Below are positions 17,861-28,842 of a stretch of 64,000 nt of DNA, piece by piece. Made by a program: the position numbers and the translations under genes. Numbering within the stretch: the stretch's first letter is position 1; each line of letters begins with the position of its first letter. Source of the stretch: Serratia fonticola. GTDB taxonomy: Bacteria; Pseudomonadota; Gammaproteobacteria; Enterobacterales; Enterobacteriaceae. The stretch lies in contig NZ_CP011254.1 in the NCBI RefSeq assembly GCF_001006005.1, positions 3,038,001 through 3,102,000 of the forward strand, written 5' to 3'. The notes beneath the pieces were generated by a model, which was not told the origin of the DNA, searched no databases, and was given only the letters and a program-made list of their open reading frames with translations.

Positions 17861-19005
17861 AGGCGCTCCGCAGCGGCATCCAGCGTGGCATCTTGCTTCG
17901 CGAAGCACAGCCGGATCAGTTTATGAGGGAAAGGGGCGGCACAGAAAACGGACAGCGGGATCGCCGCCACGCCTGCGTGCTCGGTCAGCCAATGGCAGAA
18001 GGCGACGTCATCCAGATCGGAAATGGCGCTGTAATCGGCCAGTAAGAAGTAAGTGCCTTCACAGGGCAGAATTTCCAGCCTGCTGTTAGCTAGCGCCTGC
18101 ACAAATCGATCGCGTTTGGCTCGGTAGAACGCGGGTAGCTGCTGCCAGTGTTCTGGCTCATTGCGCAGCATATCGGCCAAGGCTAACTGGGCAGGGGTGT
18201 TGACCGAGAACGTCAGATACTGGTGAACCTTGCGCACCTCGGCGCTTAACGCTGCCGGGGCCACGCAATAACCCACTTTCCAGCCGGTCATATGGAAGGT
18301 TTTGCCAAACGAGGAAACGGCTATCGCCCGCTGACGCAGTTGCGGATGGGCCAACACGCTGGCGTGCCCCCCTTTGGCAAAGCAGATATGCTCGTAAACC
18401 TCATCGCTCAGGATATAGATTTCCCGATCGGCGATGGCGGCCCATAGCTGCTGCATATCCTCTGCCGACCAGGCCGTGGCGGAGGGGTTCTGCGGAGTGT
18501 TGAGGATGACCAGCCGCGTGCGCGGTGAAAGCTGTTCGGCAAACCGTTGCCAATCCACTTTGAAGGCGGGTGGTTGCAGGGCAATGCGTTTCAGAACGCC
18601 GCCGGAAAGCTGTACCGCCGGGGCATAGCTGTCGTAGCTTGGGTCGAAGCAAATCACTTCATCGCCGGAGCGAACCAGGGCGCTGATTGCAGCGAACAAC
18701 GCTTCGGTGGCACCCGCAGTGACGGTCACTTCACTATTGGCATCGGGCTGCCAGCCGTAGAGCTGAGCAGTTTTTTCCGCAATAGCCTCACGCAATGGCG
18801 CTGCGCCCGTCATCGGTGCGTATTGGTTTGCCCCCTGGCTGACGTGCCAGCTCAGGCGCTGTTTTAAATACTCCGGGCCATCAAAATCCGGGAAGCCCTG
18901 CGACAGGTTGATCGCCTGATGCTGCTGCGCCAGAGCGCTCATCTGGGTAAAAATGGTGGTGCCGAGGTCGGGTAACTTGCTGGCTGGGACAGGTGCGGTA
19001 CTCAT
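17848..19005 (-). CDS. mtnE: Methionine aminotransferase (YbdL/MtnE)
   Basis: A 385-residue fold-type I PLP aminotransferase. INLSQGFPDFDGP at the N-terminus, TAGATEALFAAI, NTPQNPSA, and SSFGKTFHMTGWKVGY with the PLP lysine at K235 match YbdL. It transaminates 4-methylthio-2-oxobutanoate to methionine, the last step of methionine salvage. It diverges from mtnBCD across a MetJ-type operator and is followed by the overlapping omega-amidase gene. Confidence 0.9.
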   Translation of the reverse strand: MSTAPVPASKLPDLGTTIFTQMSALAQQHQAINLSQGFPDFDGPEYLKQRLSWHVSQGANQYAPMTGAAPLREAIAEKTAQLYGWQPDANSEVTVTAGATEALFAAISALVRSGDEVICFDPSYDSYAPAVQLSGGVLKRIALQPPAFKVDWQRFAEQLSPRTRLVILNTPQNPSATAWSAEDMQQLWAAIADREIYILSDEVYEHICFAKGGHASVLAHPQLRQRAIAVSSFGKTFHMTGWKVGYCVAPAALSAEVRKVHQYLTFSVNTPAQLALADMLRNEPEHWQQLPAFYRAKRDRFVQALANSRLEILPCEGTYFLLADYSAISDLDDVAFCHWLTEHAGVAAIPLSVFCAAPFPHKLIRLCFAKQDATLDAAAERLCRL

Positions 19006-19063
19006 ATCCGGCTATTTCTCCTGGCGCGTATGTTGCGAATAATATAGCACGATGTTAATGTTT

Positions 19064-19087
19064 AGCAATCAAGACGTTTAGACGTCC
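19064..19087. promoter_or_regulatory. MetJ operator (tandem met boxes) between mtnE and mtnB
   Basis: Adjacent eight-base units AGACGTTT (19072-19079) and AGACGTCC (19080-19087) each match the met-box consensus AGACGTCT at seven of eight bases. A weaker unit (AGCAATCA, 4/8) precedes them. Tandem met boxes are bound by MetJ with S-adenosylmethionine. Position between divergent starts suggests control of both operons. Confidence 0.85.
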
Positions 19088-19111
19088 GTAGCCATCAGGA
19101 AACAAGACGGA

Positions 19112-19726
19112 ATGACAGTAAACCCGCAATTATCTGCCCTATTGGCCGCCTGCCACTGGATCGGTGAGAAAGGCTGGTGCCCGGCAACCGGCGGCAATAT
19201 GTCGCTGCGCCTTGATACCCAACATTGCCTGGTGACCGAGTCCGGCAAAGACAAGGGCAGCCTGAGCGAACAGGATTTATTGCTGGTGGAAACGGCAAAC
19301 AATCATGTTCCCAGCGGCCGTACGCCTTCGGCGGAAACCGGCCTGCACACGTTGATCTACCGCCTCTATCCCACCGTCGGTGCCATCCTGCATACCCATT
19401 CGGTCAACGCCACCGTGCTTTCCCGCGTGGAGAAAAGTGAAGCGCTGGTGCTGCAAGGGTATGAAATGCAGAAATCCCTCAGCGGGCAGAAGAGCCATCT
19501 CGACAGCGTCAGCATCCCTATCTTTGATAACGACCAGGATATTCCGGCGCTGGCTGCGCGTGTTGCCGCATATGCCGAGGTAACGCCCTTGCAGTACGGT
19601 TTTCTGGTGCGCGGCCACGGCTTGTATTGCTGGGGCAAACAGGTGGAGGAAGCGCGCCGCCATCTTGAAGGGCTGGAATTCCTGTTCCAGTGCGAACTGC
19701 AACGCCGTTTACTGGAGGCCAAATGA
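19112..19726 (+). CDS. mtnB: Methylthioribulose-1-phosphate dehydratase
   Basis: A 204-residue class II aldolase-fold zinc enzyme. It dehydrates 5-methylthioribulose-1-phosphate in methionine salvage. Visible motifs are [13 protein letters not shown] and SGKDKG at the N-terminus, the zinc-binding [14 protein letters not shown], and a later histidine in [11 protein letters not shown]. First gene of mtnBCD; it overlaps mtnC by four bases. Confidence 0.95.
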   Translation: MTVNPQLSALLAACHWIGEKGWCPATGGNMSLRLDTQHCLVTESGKDKGSLSEQDLLLVETANNHVPSGRTPSAETGLHTLIYRLYPTVGAILHTHSVNATVLSRVEKSEALVLQGYEMQKSLSGQKSHLDSVSIPIFDNDQDIPALAARVAAYAEVTPLQYGFLVRGHGLYCWGKQVEEARRHLEGLEFLFQCELQRRLLEAK

Positions 19727-20409
19727 TCCGCGCCATCGTCACCGATATTGAAGGCACCACCAGCGATATCCGTTTTGTGCATCAGGTGCTGTTCCCCTAT
19801 GCCCGTGAGCGGCTGGGGGAGTTTATCCGCAGCCATGCCAACGACGCCGAAGTTGCGGCTCCGCTGGCGGCATTGCGTGCAGAGATCGCGCAGCCGGACG
19901 CCGATAATGAGCTGCTTATTACCACCCTTTATCGCTTTATGGATGAAGATCGCAAATCGACCGCGTTGAAGGCTTTGCAGGGCATTATCTGGCGCAGCGG
20001 CTATCAAAACGGCGATTTTCAGGGGCATCTCTACCCCGAGGTGGCCGAACAGCTGGCCGCTTGGCAGCAGCAAGGATTGAAACTGTTCGTCTATTCCTCC
20101 GGCTCGGTTGAAGCGCAAAAGCTGCTGTTTGGTTACAGCGTTGCGGGAGATCTGCAACCGCTGTTCAGTGGTTACTTTGATACGCACGTAGGGGCCAAGC
20201 GTGAAAGCCAGTCGTATCAGAATATCGCTAAGGCTATTGGCCTGGAGCCAACTGAACTGTTGTTCCTGTCCGATATCCATCAGGAACTGGACGCGGCGCG
20301 GCTGGCGGGTTGGCACACTTGCCAACTGATCCGTGACGCTGCCGATCCACAAAGCCAGCACCGGCAGGTTAACCGTTTTGATTACATCGAATTAGGGGAG
20401 TTTGTCTAA
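19723..20409 (+). CDS. mtnC: Enolase-phosphatase E1
   Basis: A 228-residue HAD-superfamily enzyme that enolises and then dephosphorylates 2,3-diketo-5-methylthiopentyl-1-phosphate to the acireductone. [17 protein letters not shown] carries the nucleophilic aspartate, [16 protein letters not shown] is HAD motif II, and [18 protein letters not shown] is motif IV. The ATG overlaps the mtnB stop (ATGA), and the stop overlaps the mtnD start by one base. Confidence 0.95.
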   Translation: MIRAIVTDIEGTTSDIRFVHQVLFPYARERLGEFIRSHANDAEVAAPLAALRAEIAQPDADNELLITTLYRFMDEDRKSTALKALQGIIWRSGYQNGDFQGHLYPEVAEQLAAWQQQGLKLFVYSSGSVEAQKLLFGYSVAGDLQPLFSGYFDTHVGAKRESQSYQNIAKAIGLEPTELLFLSDIHQELDAARLAGWHTCQLIRDAADPQSQHRQVNRFDYIELGEFV

Positions 20410-20951
20410 TGAGTGGATTGACCATTTTTAGCGATAAAGAGCCGCAGCAGCCGTTATGGCAGAGCCAGGATGCGCAGGCTATCCAGCAGCAGTTGGCGCA
20501 GATTGGCGTACGTTTTGAGCGTTGGCAGGCCGATCGCGAGTTGGGCGAGAGCCCACAGCCAGAAGCGGTGATTGCCGCCTATCAGCATGAGATCGACCGG
20601 CTGGTGGCGGAAAAGGGCTACCAAAGCTGGGATGTGATCAGCATGCGTCCGGACAACGCCCAGCGTGAAGTGCTGCGGGAGAAATTCCTGGCCGAGCATA
20701 CTCATGGCGAGGATGAGGTGCGCTTCTTTGTCGAAGGGGCGGGGCTGTTTTGCCTGCATCTGGAAGGCAAAATCTTCCAAATCCTGTGCGAGAAAAACGA
20801 CCTGATCTCGGTGCCAGCCAATACTCGCCACTGGTTTGATATGGGCTCGGCCCCCAACTTCACCGCCATCCGCGTATTTGATAATCCGGAAGGTTGGGTG
20901 GCCCATTTCACCGGCGACCAGATTGCCGAGGCATATCCAAAGCTAGATTGA
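20409..20951 (+). CDS. mtnD: Acireductone dioxygenase
   Basis: A 180-residue cupin dioxygenase that oxidises the acireductone to 4-methylthio-2-oxobutanoate and formate (iron form) or, off-pathway, to carbon monoxide products (nickel form). Metal ligands are visible: the two histidines and glutamate of [15 protein letters not shown], and the histidine of [12 protein letters not shown]. The ATG overlaps the mtnC stop. It ends 12 bases before the convergent mtnA stop. Confidence 0.95.
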   Translation: MSGLTIFSDKEPQQPLWQSQDAQAIQQQLAQIGVRFERWQADRELGESPQPEAVIAAYQHEIDRLVAEKGYQSWDVISMRPDNAQREVLREKFLAEHTHGEDEVRFFVEGAGLFCLHLEGKIFQILCEKNDLISVPANTRHWFDMGSAPNFTAIRVFDNPEGWVAHFTGDQIAEAYPKLD

Positions 20952-20962
20952 AGGGCAAAAAG

Positions 20963-21991
20963 TTATGCCAATGCGCGTTGGAAAATGCCGTCGGCAACCT
21001 GCTCTGGCGTAATGACGCCGCTATCCAACACCCAGCCGCTGATTAATGCTGCTGGAGTGACATCGAATGCCGGGTTGTAGGTTGGCGCATTGAGCGGTGC
21101 CCACTGGCAGGAGCCAAAGCTACCGCTGACCCCCGTCACTTCCTCTGCCGCGCGCTGTTCGATAGGAATGGCCGCGCCGTCCGGGCAATGAGGATCGTGC
21201 GTGGTGTGTGGGGCGGCCACGTAAAATGGAATACGGTGGTAATGAGCCAGTACCGCCAGGCTGTAAGTGCCGATTTTATTGGCCACGTCACCGTTGGCCG
21301 CAATGCGGTCTGCGCCTACCCAGACGGCATCAACCTGGCCCGTAGCCATCAGGCTGGCGGCCATGGAATCGCAGATCAAGCGGTAAGGAATGCCCAGCTC
21401 TCCCAACTCCCAGGCGGTAAGGCGGCCCCCTTGCAGCAACGGACGAGTTTCATCGACCCAAACCTGGGCGATCTTGCCTTGCTGGTGCGCTCGCAATAGA
21501 ACGCCAATCGCCGTACCCACGCCCGCCGTCGCTAGTCCCCCGGTGTTGCAATGGGTGAGCAGGCGACTGCCCGGTTTCACCCACTCGGCCCCGTTATCGG
21601 CGATGCGATCGCACAGGGTCCGATCTTCCTCTACCAGGCGCAGCGCTTCCTCGGCCATCGCGCTCACCCAATCCGGCTGTGCCAAAGCCTGCTTCATACG
21701 ATCCAGATTGTTCATCAGGTTCACCGCAGTCGGGCGTGAGGCGCGTAGCGTCTGTAATGCCTGCTCCAGCTCAGCCTGCGGCAGACCACGTTCGGCCAAC
21801 AGGGCGAGCAGCAGGCTGGCAGACAGCCCGATCAACGGTGCGCCACGCACCCGCAGGGCACGGATATGCCCAACCAACTCGTCCACGCTGTCGCAGGGCA
21901 GCCAGCATTTTTCCTGCGGCAAAGCTTGCTGGTCAAGGATCTGGAGGCGGTTGTCTTGCAGGCTCAGGCTGGTGGTGTTAAGTGCTTGCAT
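20963..21991 (-). CDS. mtnA: Methylthioribose-1-phosphate isomerase
   Basis: A 342-residue member of the eIF2B-like aldose-ketose isomerase family. It converts methylthioribose-1-phosphate to methylthioribulose-1-phosphate. Signature regions are [14 protein letters not shown], the catalytic-cysteine region [18 protein letters not shown], and the catalytic-aspartate region [18 protein letters not shown]. It diverges from mtnK across a met-box operator and converges on mtnD. Confidence 0.95.
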   Translation of the reverse strand: MQALNTTSLSLQDNRLQILDQQALPQEKCWLPCDSVDELVGHIRALRVRGAPLIGLSASLLLALLAERGLPQAELEQALQTLRASRPTAVNLMNNLDRMKQALAQPDWVSAMAEEALRLVEEDRTLCDRIADNGAEWVKPGSRLLTHCNTGGLATAGVGTAIGVLLRAHQQGKIAQVWVDETRPLLQGGRLTAWELGELGIPYRLICDSMAASLMATGQVDAVWVGADRIAANGDVANKIGTYSLAVLAHYHRIPFYVAAPHTTHDPHCPDGAAIPIEQRAAEEVTGVSGSFGSCQWAPLNAPTYNPAFDVTPAALISGWVLDSGVITPEQVADGIFQRALA

Positions 21992-22047
21992 CAGTGGTTA
22001 AATCCTTGTGTGTTTCTTATTGCATCTGTGAACCCATTCTGCCAACA

Positions 22048-22079
22048 TGACATCCGGATGTATAGACGTCCAAACGCTT
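22048..22079. promoter_or_regulatory. MetJ operator between mtnA and mtnK
   Basis: Four contiguous eight-base units (TGACATCC, GGATGTAT, AGACGTCC, AAACGCTT) match AGACGTCT at 5, 5, 7 and 5 of eight positions. It lies between the divergent mtnA and mtnK starts, like the second met-box array at 19064. Confidence 0.75.
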
Positions 22080-22134
22080 TTGCGGCTAAAAATAAAAAAA
22101 TCATCGCTATGGGAAAGAACAGAGGGGTTGGGGG

Positions 22135-23334
22135 ATGTCACAATATCGTACGTTTACTGCTGCCGATGCCGTTGAATACGCGCGTCAATATGGGCAACTG
22201 GCCGATCCACAGGCGCTGGTGAGTGCCGATGAGATCGGCGATGGCAATCTGAACCTGGTCTTTAAAATCCGTGATGCCGACGGCGTCAGCCGGGTGATCG
22301 TCAAGCAGGCACTGCCGTATGTACGTTGCGTGGGGGAATCCTGGCCGTTGACGCTGGATCGGGCGCGTATCGAAGCGGAAACGCTGCTGATCCACGGGGC
22401 GCTGTGCCCACGCCACACGGTGCAGGTGCTGCATCACGATCCCGAGCTGGCGGTGATGGTGCAGGAAGATCTCTCTGACCATCACATCTGGCGCAGTGAG
22501 CTGGTGAAGGGGCGTTACTATCCGCTGGCTGCAGGGCAACTGGCGGAATACCTGGCGCAAACTCTGTTCCACACCTCTGATTTTTACCAGACTGCACAGC
22601 TGAAAAAGGCCGAAGTCAGCCGTTTCACCAACCCGGAGTTGTGCCAGATCACCGAAGATCTGTTCTTTAGCGATCCCTATCAGGATCATGAGCGTAATCA
22701 GTTTGACGAGGCGCTGTTGCCGCAAGTGCTGGCACTGCGTGATGACGCGGCGCTGAAGTTGGCGGTAGCCGGGCTGAAGCATCGCTTCCTGAGCAAGGCC
22801 GAAGCGCTGCTGCACGGTGATATTCATAGCGGTTCGATCTTTGTCGCGGAAGGTAAGCTGAAGGCGATCGACGCCGAGTTTGGCTTCTACGGGCCGATCG
22901 GCTTTGATATTGGCACTGCGCTGGGTAATCTGCTGCTGAACTATTGCGGTTTGCCTGGCTTGTTCGGCCCGCGTGATGCGGCGGCGGGGCGCGAGCAGCG
23001 ATTGCAGGATGTGCGTGAACTGTGGCTGATCTTTGCCGATCGCTTTCTGGCGTTGTGCCATCAACATAGCCGTGACGCAACGCTGGCGCTGCCGGGCTAT
23101 GCCGAGCAGTTCCTGCAACAGGTATGGGCAGATGCGGTGGGTTACTGCGGTACGGAGCTGATACGCCGCACTATCGGGCTGGCGCACGTGGCCGATCTGG
23201 ACAGCATCACCGATGCGGAAATGCGTGCCGAATGTCAGCGTAACGCCCTCAATCTGGGCCGTGCGCTGATCGTCAATGCGCCGCACATAGAACATATCGA
23301 TGCCTTGCTGGCGCGTATCCGCCAACATGGCTGA
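22135..23334 (+). CDS. mtnK: Methylthioribose kinase
   Basis: A 399-residue kinase of the aminoglycoside phosphotransferase fold. It phosphorylates 5-methylthioribose on O1, feeding mtnA. Visible motifs are [13 protein letters not shown] (nucleotide-binding loop), [14 protein letters not shown] (hinge), [14 protein letters not shown] (catalytic loop) and [17 protein letters not shown] (DFG-like metal loop). Length agrees with other enterobacterial MtnK. A bidirectional terminator follows. Confidence 0.95.
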   Translation: MSQYRTFTAADAVEYARQYGQLADPQALVSADEIGDGNLNLVFKIRDADGVSRVIVKQALPYVRCVGESWPLTLDRARIEAETLLIHGALCPRHTVQVLHHDPELAVMVQEDLSDHHIWRSELVKGRYYPLAAGQLAEYLAQTLFHTSDFYQTAQLKKAEVSRFTNPELCQITEDLFFSDPYQDHERNQFDEALLPQVLALRDDAALKLAVAGLKHRFLSKAEALLHGDIHSGSIFVAEGKLKAIDAEFGFYGPIGFDIGTALGNLLLNYCGLPGLFGPRDAAAGREQRLQDVRELWLIFADRFLALCHQHSRDATLALPGYAEQFLQQVWADAVGYCGTELIRRTIGLAHVADLDSITDAEMRAECQRNALNLGRALIVNAPHIEHIDALLARIRQHG

Positions 23335-23356
23335 GCCAATCTGAATCTGCAATGAA

Positions 23357-23388
23357 AAAGGGGCGATCCGTTATGGTATCGCCCCTTT
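23357..23388. terminator. Bidirectional terminator between mtnK and fadE
   Basis: Eleven-base perfect stem AAAGGGGCGAT/ATCGCCCCTTT with a ten-base loop, A-rich on the left and T-rich on the right. It separates two convergent genes. Confidence 0.85.
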
Positions 23389-23409
23389 GGCATTTATGGC
23401 CGGAAACCG

Positions 23410-25866
23410 TTATGCGGCTTCAGTCTGCTGCTGGCGTTTTTCCAGCTTTACTGGCTTTACCGGCTGCTGCGCCGCCAGCGCGTCTGGTGCAAAGTCATCA
23501 ACGTTGATTGAACGCAGACGGCTCTCTTCCGCTTTCACCAGGATCTTGGCTTCGTCGGCGCTGATTTTGCCTTCATCCAGTGCACGCTGTGCCAGACGAT
23601 CAAGACGGGTGAACGGCAGGTTCTTACCGGCTTGCTTGCACAGGCGCTGGTGGATAGGTTCTGCGGCAATCACGTCCAGCAACGCGGCTTCCAGCAGGCC
23701 AACCGGGTTATGCTCGCTTGGCGTCAGGTATTGGCCACGGCCAAGGCGGCTACGGGTGGCTGAAGGCTGTTGGATAATCTTCGCCAACTGGTGGTCCAGC
23801 TTATCCGAAGGTGCGGTATGCACGCGGCCGAATGGGAACACCACCAGGCGCATCACCCCGGCGATAAAGCGGTTCGGGAAGTTGCGCAGCAAGTCGTCCA
23901 GCGCTTGCTCCGCCTGGTTCAGGCTGTCTTGCACGCCCCAGTGAACCAATGGCAGATCTTCTTTCTGACGCCCTTCATCTTCAAAGCGTTTCAGCGTGGC
24001 CGAGGCCAGGTACATCTGGCTCAGCACGTCACCCAAGCGGGCAGAGATACGCTCGCGGCGCTTCAGGCTGCCGCCCAGTACGCCCATGGAAACGTCAGAC
24101 AGCAACGCCAGGTTGGCGCTCAGACGGTTGAGCTGCTGATAGTAGCGGCGTGTAGCGTCTTTGGTTGGCGTGCTGCTGGTGCGGCCATTGGTCAGGCCAA
24201 GCCACAGGCTGCGCATTTTGCTGCTGCCAACGTGGCCGAGGTGGCCAAACAGCGCCTGGTCGAAGCTGTGCAGATCGTTGTTCTGCGCGGCGGCCATTTC
24301 GGTCAGCACATAAGGATGGCAGCGGATCGCCCCCTGGCCGAAGATCATCATGGTACGGGTCAGGATATTGGCACCTTCTACCGTGATGGCGATTGGCGCG
24401 CCCTGGTAGGCACGGGCCAGGAAGTTGGCTTCACCCAGCATGATGCCTTTACCGCCGGTGATATCCATCGCATCAATGATGGCCTGCTGGCCACGGTGGG
24501 TACAATGGTATTTCACGATGGCAGACAGTACCGCAGGTTTTTCGCCCTGCATCAACGCATAGGTGATCAGCGAGGCGGCGGCATCCATCACATAGGTGTT
24601 ACCGGCAATACGTGCCAGCGGTTCTTCAATCCCTTCCATCTTACCGATAGAGATTTTGAACTGGCGGCGAATATGGGCGTAAGCGCCGGTCGCCAAAGCC
24701 ACCGATTTCAGACTGCCAGTGGAGTTGGACGGCAGAGTGATACCACGGCCAACCGACAGGCATTCAACCAGCATCCGCCAACCTTGACCTGCCATTTTTG
24801 GCCCGCCAATGATGTAATCGATCGGGACGAACACGTCGTTGCCGCGGGTTGGACCATTCTGGAATGGCACGTTGAGCGGGAAGTGACGGTTGCCGATCTC
24901 TACCCCTGGGGTGTTGGTTGGGATCAACGCACAGGTGATGCCGGGGGATTCGTTATCGCTCAGCAGGCGGCTTGGGTCATGCAGCTTGAAGGCCAGCCCC
25001 AGCACGGTGGCAATCGGTGCCAGAGTGATATAGCGCTTGTTCCAGGTCAGGCGCATGCCCAGCACCTGTTTGCCTTGCCATTCGCCCATGCACACGGTGC
25101 CTACGTCCGGGATGGCCCCGGCGTCGGAACCTGCTTCTGGGCTGGTCAGTGCGAAGCAAGGAATTTCATCACCGCGCGCCAGGCCTGGCAGGTAGTGATC
25201 TTTCTGTTCTTCAGTGCCGTAATGTTGCAGCAGCTCGCCTGGGCCGAGGGAGTTAGGCACACCGACGGTGATCGCCAGAATACCTGAAACACCCGCCAGC
25301 TTTTGCAGGACGCGGGCCTGAGCATAAGGGGAGAATTCCAGCCCGCCGTACTCTTTCTTGATGATCATCGCAAAGAAGCGGTGTTCTTTCAGATAGGCCC
25401 ACAGCTCTGGCGGCAGATCGGCCAGTTCGTGGGTGATCTCGAAGTCATTGGCCATGCGGCAGGCTTCTTCCACCGGGCCGTCGATAAAGGCTTGCTCTTC
25501 CTCTGTCAGCTTAGGCTGCGGATAGTTGTGCAGCTTGTTCCAATCCGGTTGGCCGCGGAACAGATCGCCTTCCCACCAGGTGGTCCCGGCGTCGATGGCT
25601 TCTTTTTCCGTGGTGGACATTGGCGGCATCACTTTGCGGAAGGCGCGCAGTGCAGGGGCAGAAAGCAGCGAGCGGCGCAGCGAAACGATGTTCAGCGGCA
25701 GCAGCACGATTGCCAGCGGTACCAGCATCCAGTAGGTCCAAAGGCCAATAGCGCCCATGGCCGCCGTAAAGGCCAACAGCAGCAGACTGCTGAGAGCCAG
25801 GTTCACTCGGTGATAAAACACCACACCAATGAGTGCGAGTAAAACAACGATACTAAGAACCATCAT
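23410..25866 (-). CDS. fadE: Acyl-CoA dehydrogenase of aerobic beta-oxidation
   Basis: An 818-residue enzyme for the first oxidation step of fatty-acid beta-oxidation. Two to three N-terminal membrane segments (residues about 1-60) are followed by the FadE motif [19 protein letters not shown] region, [18 protein letters not shown], and the acyl-CoA dehydrogenase core ([56 protein letters not shown]). Length and sequence closely follow E. coli FadE (814 residues). The ATG at 25866 has a GGAG site and matches the E. coli start; 26 more codons are open upstream but overlap the FadR site. Confidence 0.96.
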   Translation of the reverse strand: MMVLSIVVLLALIGVVFYHRVNLALSSLLLLAFTAAMGAIGLWTYWMLVPLAIVLLPLNIVSLRRSLLSAPALRAFRKVMPPMSTTEKEAIDAGTTWWEGDLFRGQPDWNKLHNYPQPKLTEEEQAFIDGPVEEACRMANDFEITHELADLPPELWAYLKEHRFFAMIIKKEYGGLEFSPYAQARVLQKLAGVSGILAITVGVPNSLGPGELLQHYGTEEQKDHYLPGLARGDEIPCFALTSPEAGSDAGAIPDVGTVCMGEWQGKQVLGMRLTWNKRYITLAPIATVLGLAFKLHDPSRLLSDNESPGITCALIPTNTPGVEIGNRHFPLNVPFQNGPTRGNDVFVPIDYIIGGPKMAGQGWRMLVECLSVGRGITLPSNSTGSLKSVALATGAYAHIRRQFKISIGKMEGIEEPLARIAGNTYVMDAAASLITYALMQGEKPAVLSAIVKYHCTHRGQQAIIDAMDITGGKGIMLGEANFLARAYQGAPIAITVEGANILTRTMMIFGQGAIRCHPYVLTEMAAAQNNDLHSFDQALFGHLGHVGSSKMRSLWLGLTNGRTSSTPTKDATRRYYQQLNRLSANLALLSDVSMGVLGGSLKRRERISARLGDVLSQMYLASATLKRFEDEGRQKEDLPLVHWGVQDSLNQAEQALDDLLRNFPNRFIAGVMRLVVFPFGRVHTAPSDKLDHQLAKIIQQPSATRSRLGRGQYLTPSEHNPVGLLEAALLDVIAAEPIHQRLCKQAGKNLPFTRLDRLAQRALDEGKISADEAKILVKAEESRLRSINVDDFAPDALAAQQPVKPVKLEKRQQQTEAA

Positions 25867-25884
25867 AAGAAGCTCCGAAGTAGT

Positions 25885-25901
25885 AAGAGGTCTGACCTGT
25901 T
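25885..25901. promoter_or_regulatory. FadR operator upstream of fadE
   Basis: AAGAGGTCTGACCTGTT matches the FadR consensus AACTGGTCNGACCTGTT at all but two positions. It lies just upstream of fadE, where FadR represses the gene in the absence of long-chain acyl-CoA. Confidence 0.88.
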
Positions 25902-26122
25902 GTGTATATCTAATGGTTTTAGTCCATACCCATTTTTTTATCAATGTATTTACACTTTAATTACAACTTAAGTCACAAACTGACAGCATCAATTGTCAAA
26001 AAATCACCGGGTCGCTTCACACTAGCGCTGTTTGCGTCGCAACGCTTCTAGGTTTTTCTGCAATCCGTTACACTGCGAGACGAAAGATTGACGATGCCAC
26101 CGCACAACAAGAGGCGATCTCT

Positions 26123-26704
26123 ATGTACCACGATTTAATTCGCAGTGAACTGAATGAAGCGGCTGATACTCTGGCTAAATTCCTTAGCGATGACGCCAAC
26201 ATTGACACCATCCAACGCGCGGCAGTACTGCTGGCGGATTCCTTTAAAGCCGGCGGGAAAGTGCTCTCCTGCGGTAACGGTGGTTCGCATTGTGATGCGA
26301 TGCACTTCGCAGAAGAGTTGACTGGCCGCTACCGTGAGAATCGCCCAGGCTATCCGGCCATCGCGATTTCTGACGTTAGCCACCTGTCTTGCGTCAGCAA
26401 CGATTTTGGCTATGAATACGTATTTTCCCGCTATGTGGAATCCGTAGGCCGTGAAGGCGACGTGCTGTTGGGGATCTCCACCTCCGGCAACTCTGGCAAC
26501 ATCATCAAAGCGATTGAAGCCGCCCGTGCCAAAGGGATGAAAGTGATCACCCTGACCGGTAAAGACGGTGGCAAAATGGCCGGTAGCGCCGACGTGGAAA
26601 TCCGTGTGCCGCACTTTGGCTACGCCGACCGTATCCAGGAAATCCATATCAAAGCGATCCACATCTTGATCATGTTGATCGAAAAAGAGATGGTTAAAGC
26701 TTAA
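26123..26704 (+). CDS. gmhA: Sedoheptulose 7-phosphate isomerase
   Basis: A 193-residue SIS-domain isomerase that makes D-glycero-D-manno-heptose 7-phosphate, the first step of heptose synthesis for the lipopolysaccharide core. [41 protein letters not shown] and [17 protein letters not shown] are the family's substrate-binding segments. It diverges from fadE and is followed by yafJ, the same order as in E. coli (where it is also called lpcA). Confidence 0.96.
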   Translation: MYHDLIRSELNEAADTLAKFLSDDANIDTIQRAAVLLADSFKAGGKVLSCGNGGSHCDAMHFAEELTGRYRENRPGYPAIAISDVSHLSCVSNDFGYEYVFSRYVESVGREGDVLLGISTSGNSGNIIKAIEAARAKGMKVITLTGKDGGKMAGSADVEIRVPHFGYADRIQEIHIKAIHILIMLIEKEMVKA

Positions 26705-26788
26705 CGGCGAGATCAGCATTAAATATAGGGCGTGGCATCAAGCTGCGCCCTTATACCAATGTCAGTAGTCCTCAAGGGGTGGCAATCG

Positions 26789-27589
26789 ATGTGTGAACTG
26801 CTCGGGATGAGCGCCAACGTACCAACCGACATCTGCTTTAGCTTTACCGGGCTGGTACAGCGCGGTGGCCGAACCGGGCCACATAAAGATGGCTGGGGCA
26901 TTACCTTCTATGAAGGCAACGGTTGTCGCACATTCAAGGATCCCCAACCCAGCTTTAATTCACCTATTGCCCGTCTGGTGCAGGAATACCCGATCAAGTC
27001 CTGTGCCGTGGTCTCCCACATCCGCCAGGCTAATCGCGGTGAGGTGGCGCTGGAAAATACCCATCCCTTTACCCGTGAGCTGTGGGGTCGCAACTGGACT
27101 TACGCTCACAATGGGCAACTGAAAGGCTATCGCCAACTGGCGACCGGCAATTTCCGCCCGGTAGGGCAGACCGACAGTGAATATGCCTTCTGCTGGCTGT
27201 TACATCAGTTGGCGCTAAAATACCCGCGCACTCCCAGCAACTGGCCAGCCGTGTTTCGCTATATCGCGTTATTGGCCGATCGGCTCAGAGAGAAAGGGGT
27301 GTTCAACATGCTGTTGTCAGATGGGCGCTTTGTGATGGCCTATTGCTCCACCAACCTTTACTGGATCACCCGGCGAGCACCGTTTGGCAAAGCCACCTTG
27401 CTCGATCAGGACGTAGAGATTGATTTTCAGCGGCAGACCACGCCGGATGACGTGGTCACGGTCATTGCGACCCAACCGCTGACGGGCAACGAAACCTGGC
27501 ACAAGATTGCACCAGGCGAGTTTGCGTTATTTCACTACGGTGAGCGGCTGGCTGCGGGCGAACGGGTTGTTGCTGGTCTCAATCGTTGA
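26789..27589 (+). CDS. yafJ: Class II glutamine amidotransferase-like protein
   Basis: A 266-residue protein with the N-terminal-nucleophile amidotransferase fold. The start at 26789 gives Met-Cys, so cysteine becomes the N-terminal nucleophile after Met removal. [36 protein letters not shown] and [11 protein letters not shown] are glutaminase-domain motifs. No synthase domain is attached, and the physiological substrate is not known. It overlaps the 3' end of the convergent yafK gene by 63 bases. Confidence 0.9.
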   Translation: MCELLGMSANVPTDICFSFTGLVQRGGRTGPHKDGWGITFYEGNGCRTFKDPQPSFNSPIARLVQEYPIKSCAVVSHIRQANRGEVALENTHPFTRELWGRNWTYAHNGQLKGYRQLATGNFRPVGQTDSEYAFCWLLHQLALKYPRTPSNWPAVFRYIALLADRLREKGVFNMLLSDGRFVMAYCSTNLYWITRRAPFGKATLLDQDVEIDFQRQTTPDDVVTVIATQPLTGNETWHKIAPGEFALFHYGERLAAGERVVAGLNR

Positions 27590-28297
27590 GGCGTACTGCG
27601 TTGGCTGGCCGCTGCCAATCACCGGCTGTGCCAACACATATTGGCCGTTGGTCACGCTAACCAGCGGTGGCTGACGGTTTTTGACGAAGTAATCATAACC
27701 CGGTTTTAACTGACGCCAGAAGCTGATGTAGGTTGATGAGCGGTGGCGTTGCAGGTTCTGTTCGGTCATGCGGAACGGATAAATGCTGATGTCCACCCGG
27801 CTTTGCCCATGGGCAAACGCCGCTTCAACGTAACGATAGATATCGTCCATATAAGCGTTGGTCATCGCGTAGCAACCAATCGATTTGCATTCCCCGTGGA
27901 TCATCAGATAGGCACCGGAATATCCCTGCGCTTTATCGTAATCATTAGGGAAACCGATATTGATGGCGCGATAATATTTGCTGTCTGGCTTCAGATGGCG
28001 GGTATCGACGCTATAAAAACCTTCCGGGCTTTTAAAATCCCCTTCACGGCGCTTCGGGCCAAGCCCACCGGAGAAGTTACAGATAGAGAAGCTATTCACC
28101 AGGCGGAATTCGTTGCCCATCTTGGCGTACAACTCCAGCTTGCGTTCTTCTTTGAATATCTGGATATAGACCGGTGAACCTAATAACTGCTGTGCAACCA
28201 AAGGGGCCTGGGGAGCCGGGGCTGGCTCACTGGCGCTGCACGCCGTGATCAGCGGCGTACAAAATAGCATCGCAAACAACAGCGCGATTTTGCTCAT
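27527..28297 (-). CDS. yafK: YkuD-fold peptidoglycan enzyme YafK/DpaA, predicted lipoprotein
   Basis: A 256-residue member of the L,D-transpeptidase fold family. [15 protein letters not shown] contains the catalytic HGxxxxxGC-type motif, and [19 protein letters not shown] precedes it. In E. coli, YafK (DpaA) cuts the bond between Braun lipoprotein and peptidoglycan. Here the N-terminus [20 protein letters not shown] has a plausible lipobox (ITAC) with serine after the cysteine, so this version may be an outer-membrane lipoprotein. The E. coli protein as I recall it lacks the lipobox cysteine. The 3' end overlaps yafJ. Confidence 0.9.
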   Translation of the reverse strand: MSKIALLFAMLFCTPLITACSASEPAPAPQAPLVAQQLLGSPVYIQIFKEERKLELYAKMGNEFRLVNSFSICNFSGGLGPKRREGDFKSPEGFYSVDTRHLKPDSKYYRAINIGFPNDYDKAQGYSGAYLMIHGECKSIGCYAMTNAYMDDIYRYVEAAFAHGQSRVDISIYPFRMTEQNLQRHRSSTYISFWRQLKPGYDYFVKNRQPPLVSVTNGQYVLAQPVIGSGQPTQYASTIETSNNPFARSQPLTVVK

Positions 28298-28842
28298 TCT
28301 TAATTATTCCTGCTTATATTTATTTGCTGGTTGAGAGAACACAGCCAGCATGCCACTGACGAGATTTCGTATTTAACCCCGTCAGATTACCAGCGTGTTG
28401 TTTTTTAGCAATATGCGAAGTGTATAAAAAAACTACAATCCTCGGTAAAAGTGAAATGAACCCACGTTTTTAACGAGTAGTGTCAAGAGATAACAGGTGT
28501 TTAATTGCATTTCCTCGACTCAGGTCACTAGATAGCACGGAAAAATTCTGTCGAAAATGTTAATATCTTGCCCATGCTGCATCGTTATTAATCGGTAATC
28601 AGTACAGGGATATTGTGTGAAATAGCAACAATCCCGCCATCGTTGATAGCAATGTTTTAACATTCTGCAGTATTGGTTTAATCATTGGCCTGGGTGTCGG
28701 CGGTCAGTGTGAATATTCAAGTTGGGCATGAGGTCATCGTGTTCATCCGGAGGGGGCTAGGGCCACCTCATCATCCTGCATGCTTTGTGCCTACCTCTGG
28801 GTTGGTTAGGCGTGTGAAAATTCAAAACATCGTATAAATCCT
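28298..28842. other. Intergenic region upstream of the nqr operon
   Basis: About 545 bases without a convincing gene. It must hold the nqr promoter and the yafK promoter. Two near-identical 14-base words, GTGTGAATATTCAA (28707-28720) and GTGTGAAAATTCAA (28812-28825), lie 105 bases apart, and a dyad AATGTT-TT-AACATT is at 28651-28664. No known operator is assigned. No clear Shine-Dalgarno sequence precedes nqrA. Confidence 0.5.

Noticed and set aside
22138..23352. Open frame of 404 codons on the minus strand opposite mtnK
   Set aside because: Fully antisense to mtnK, arginine/glutamine-rich, without motif or ribosome site.
23770..25287. Open frame of 505 codons on the plus strand opposite fadE
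   Set aside because: It lies wholly antisense to a highly conserved gene, has histidine-, glutamine- and glycine-rich composition typical of antisense frames of GC-rich genes, and no family motif.
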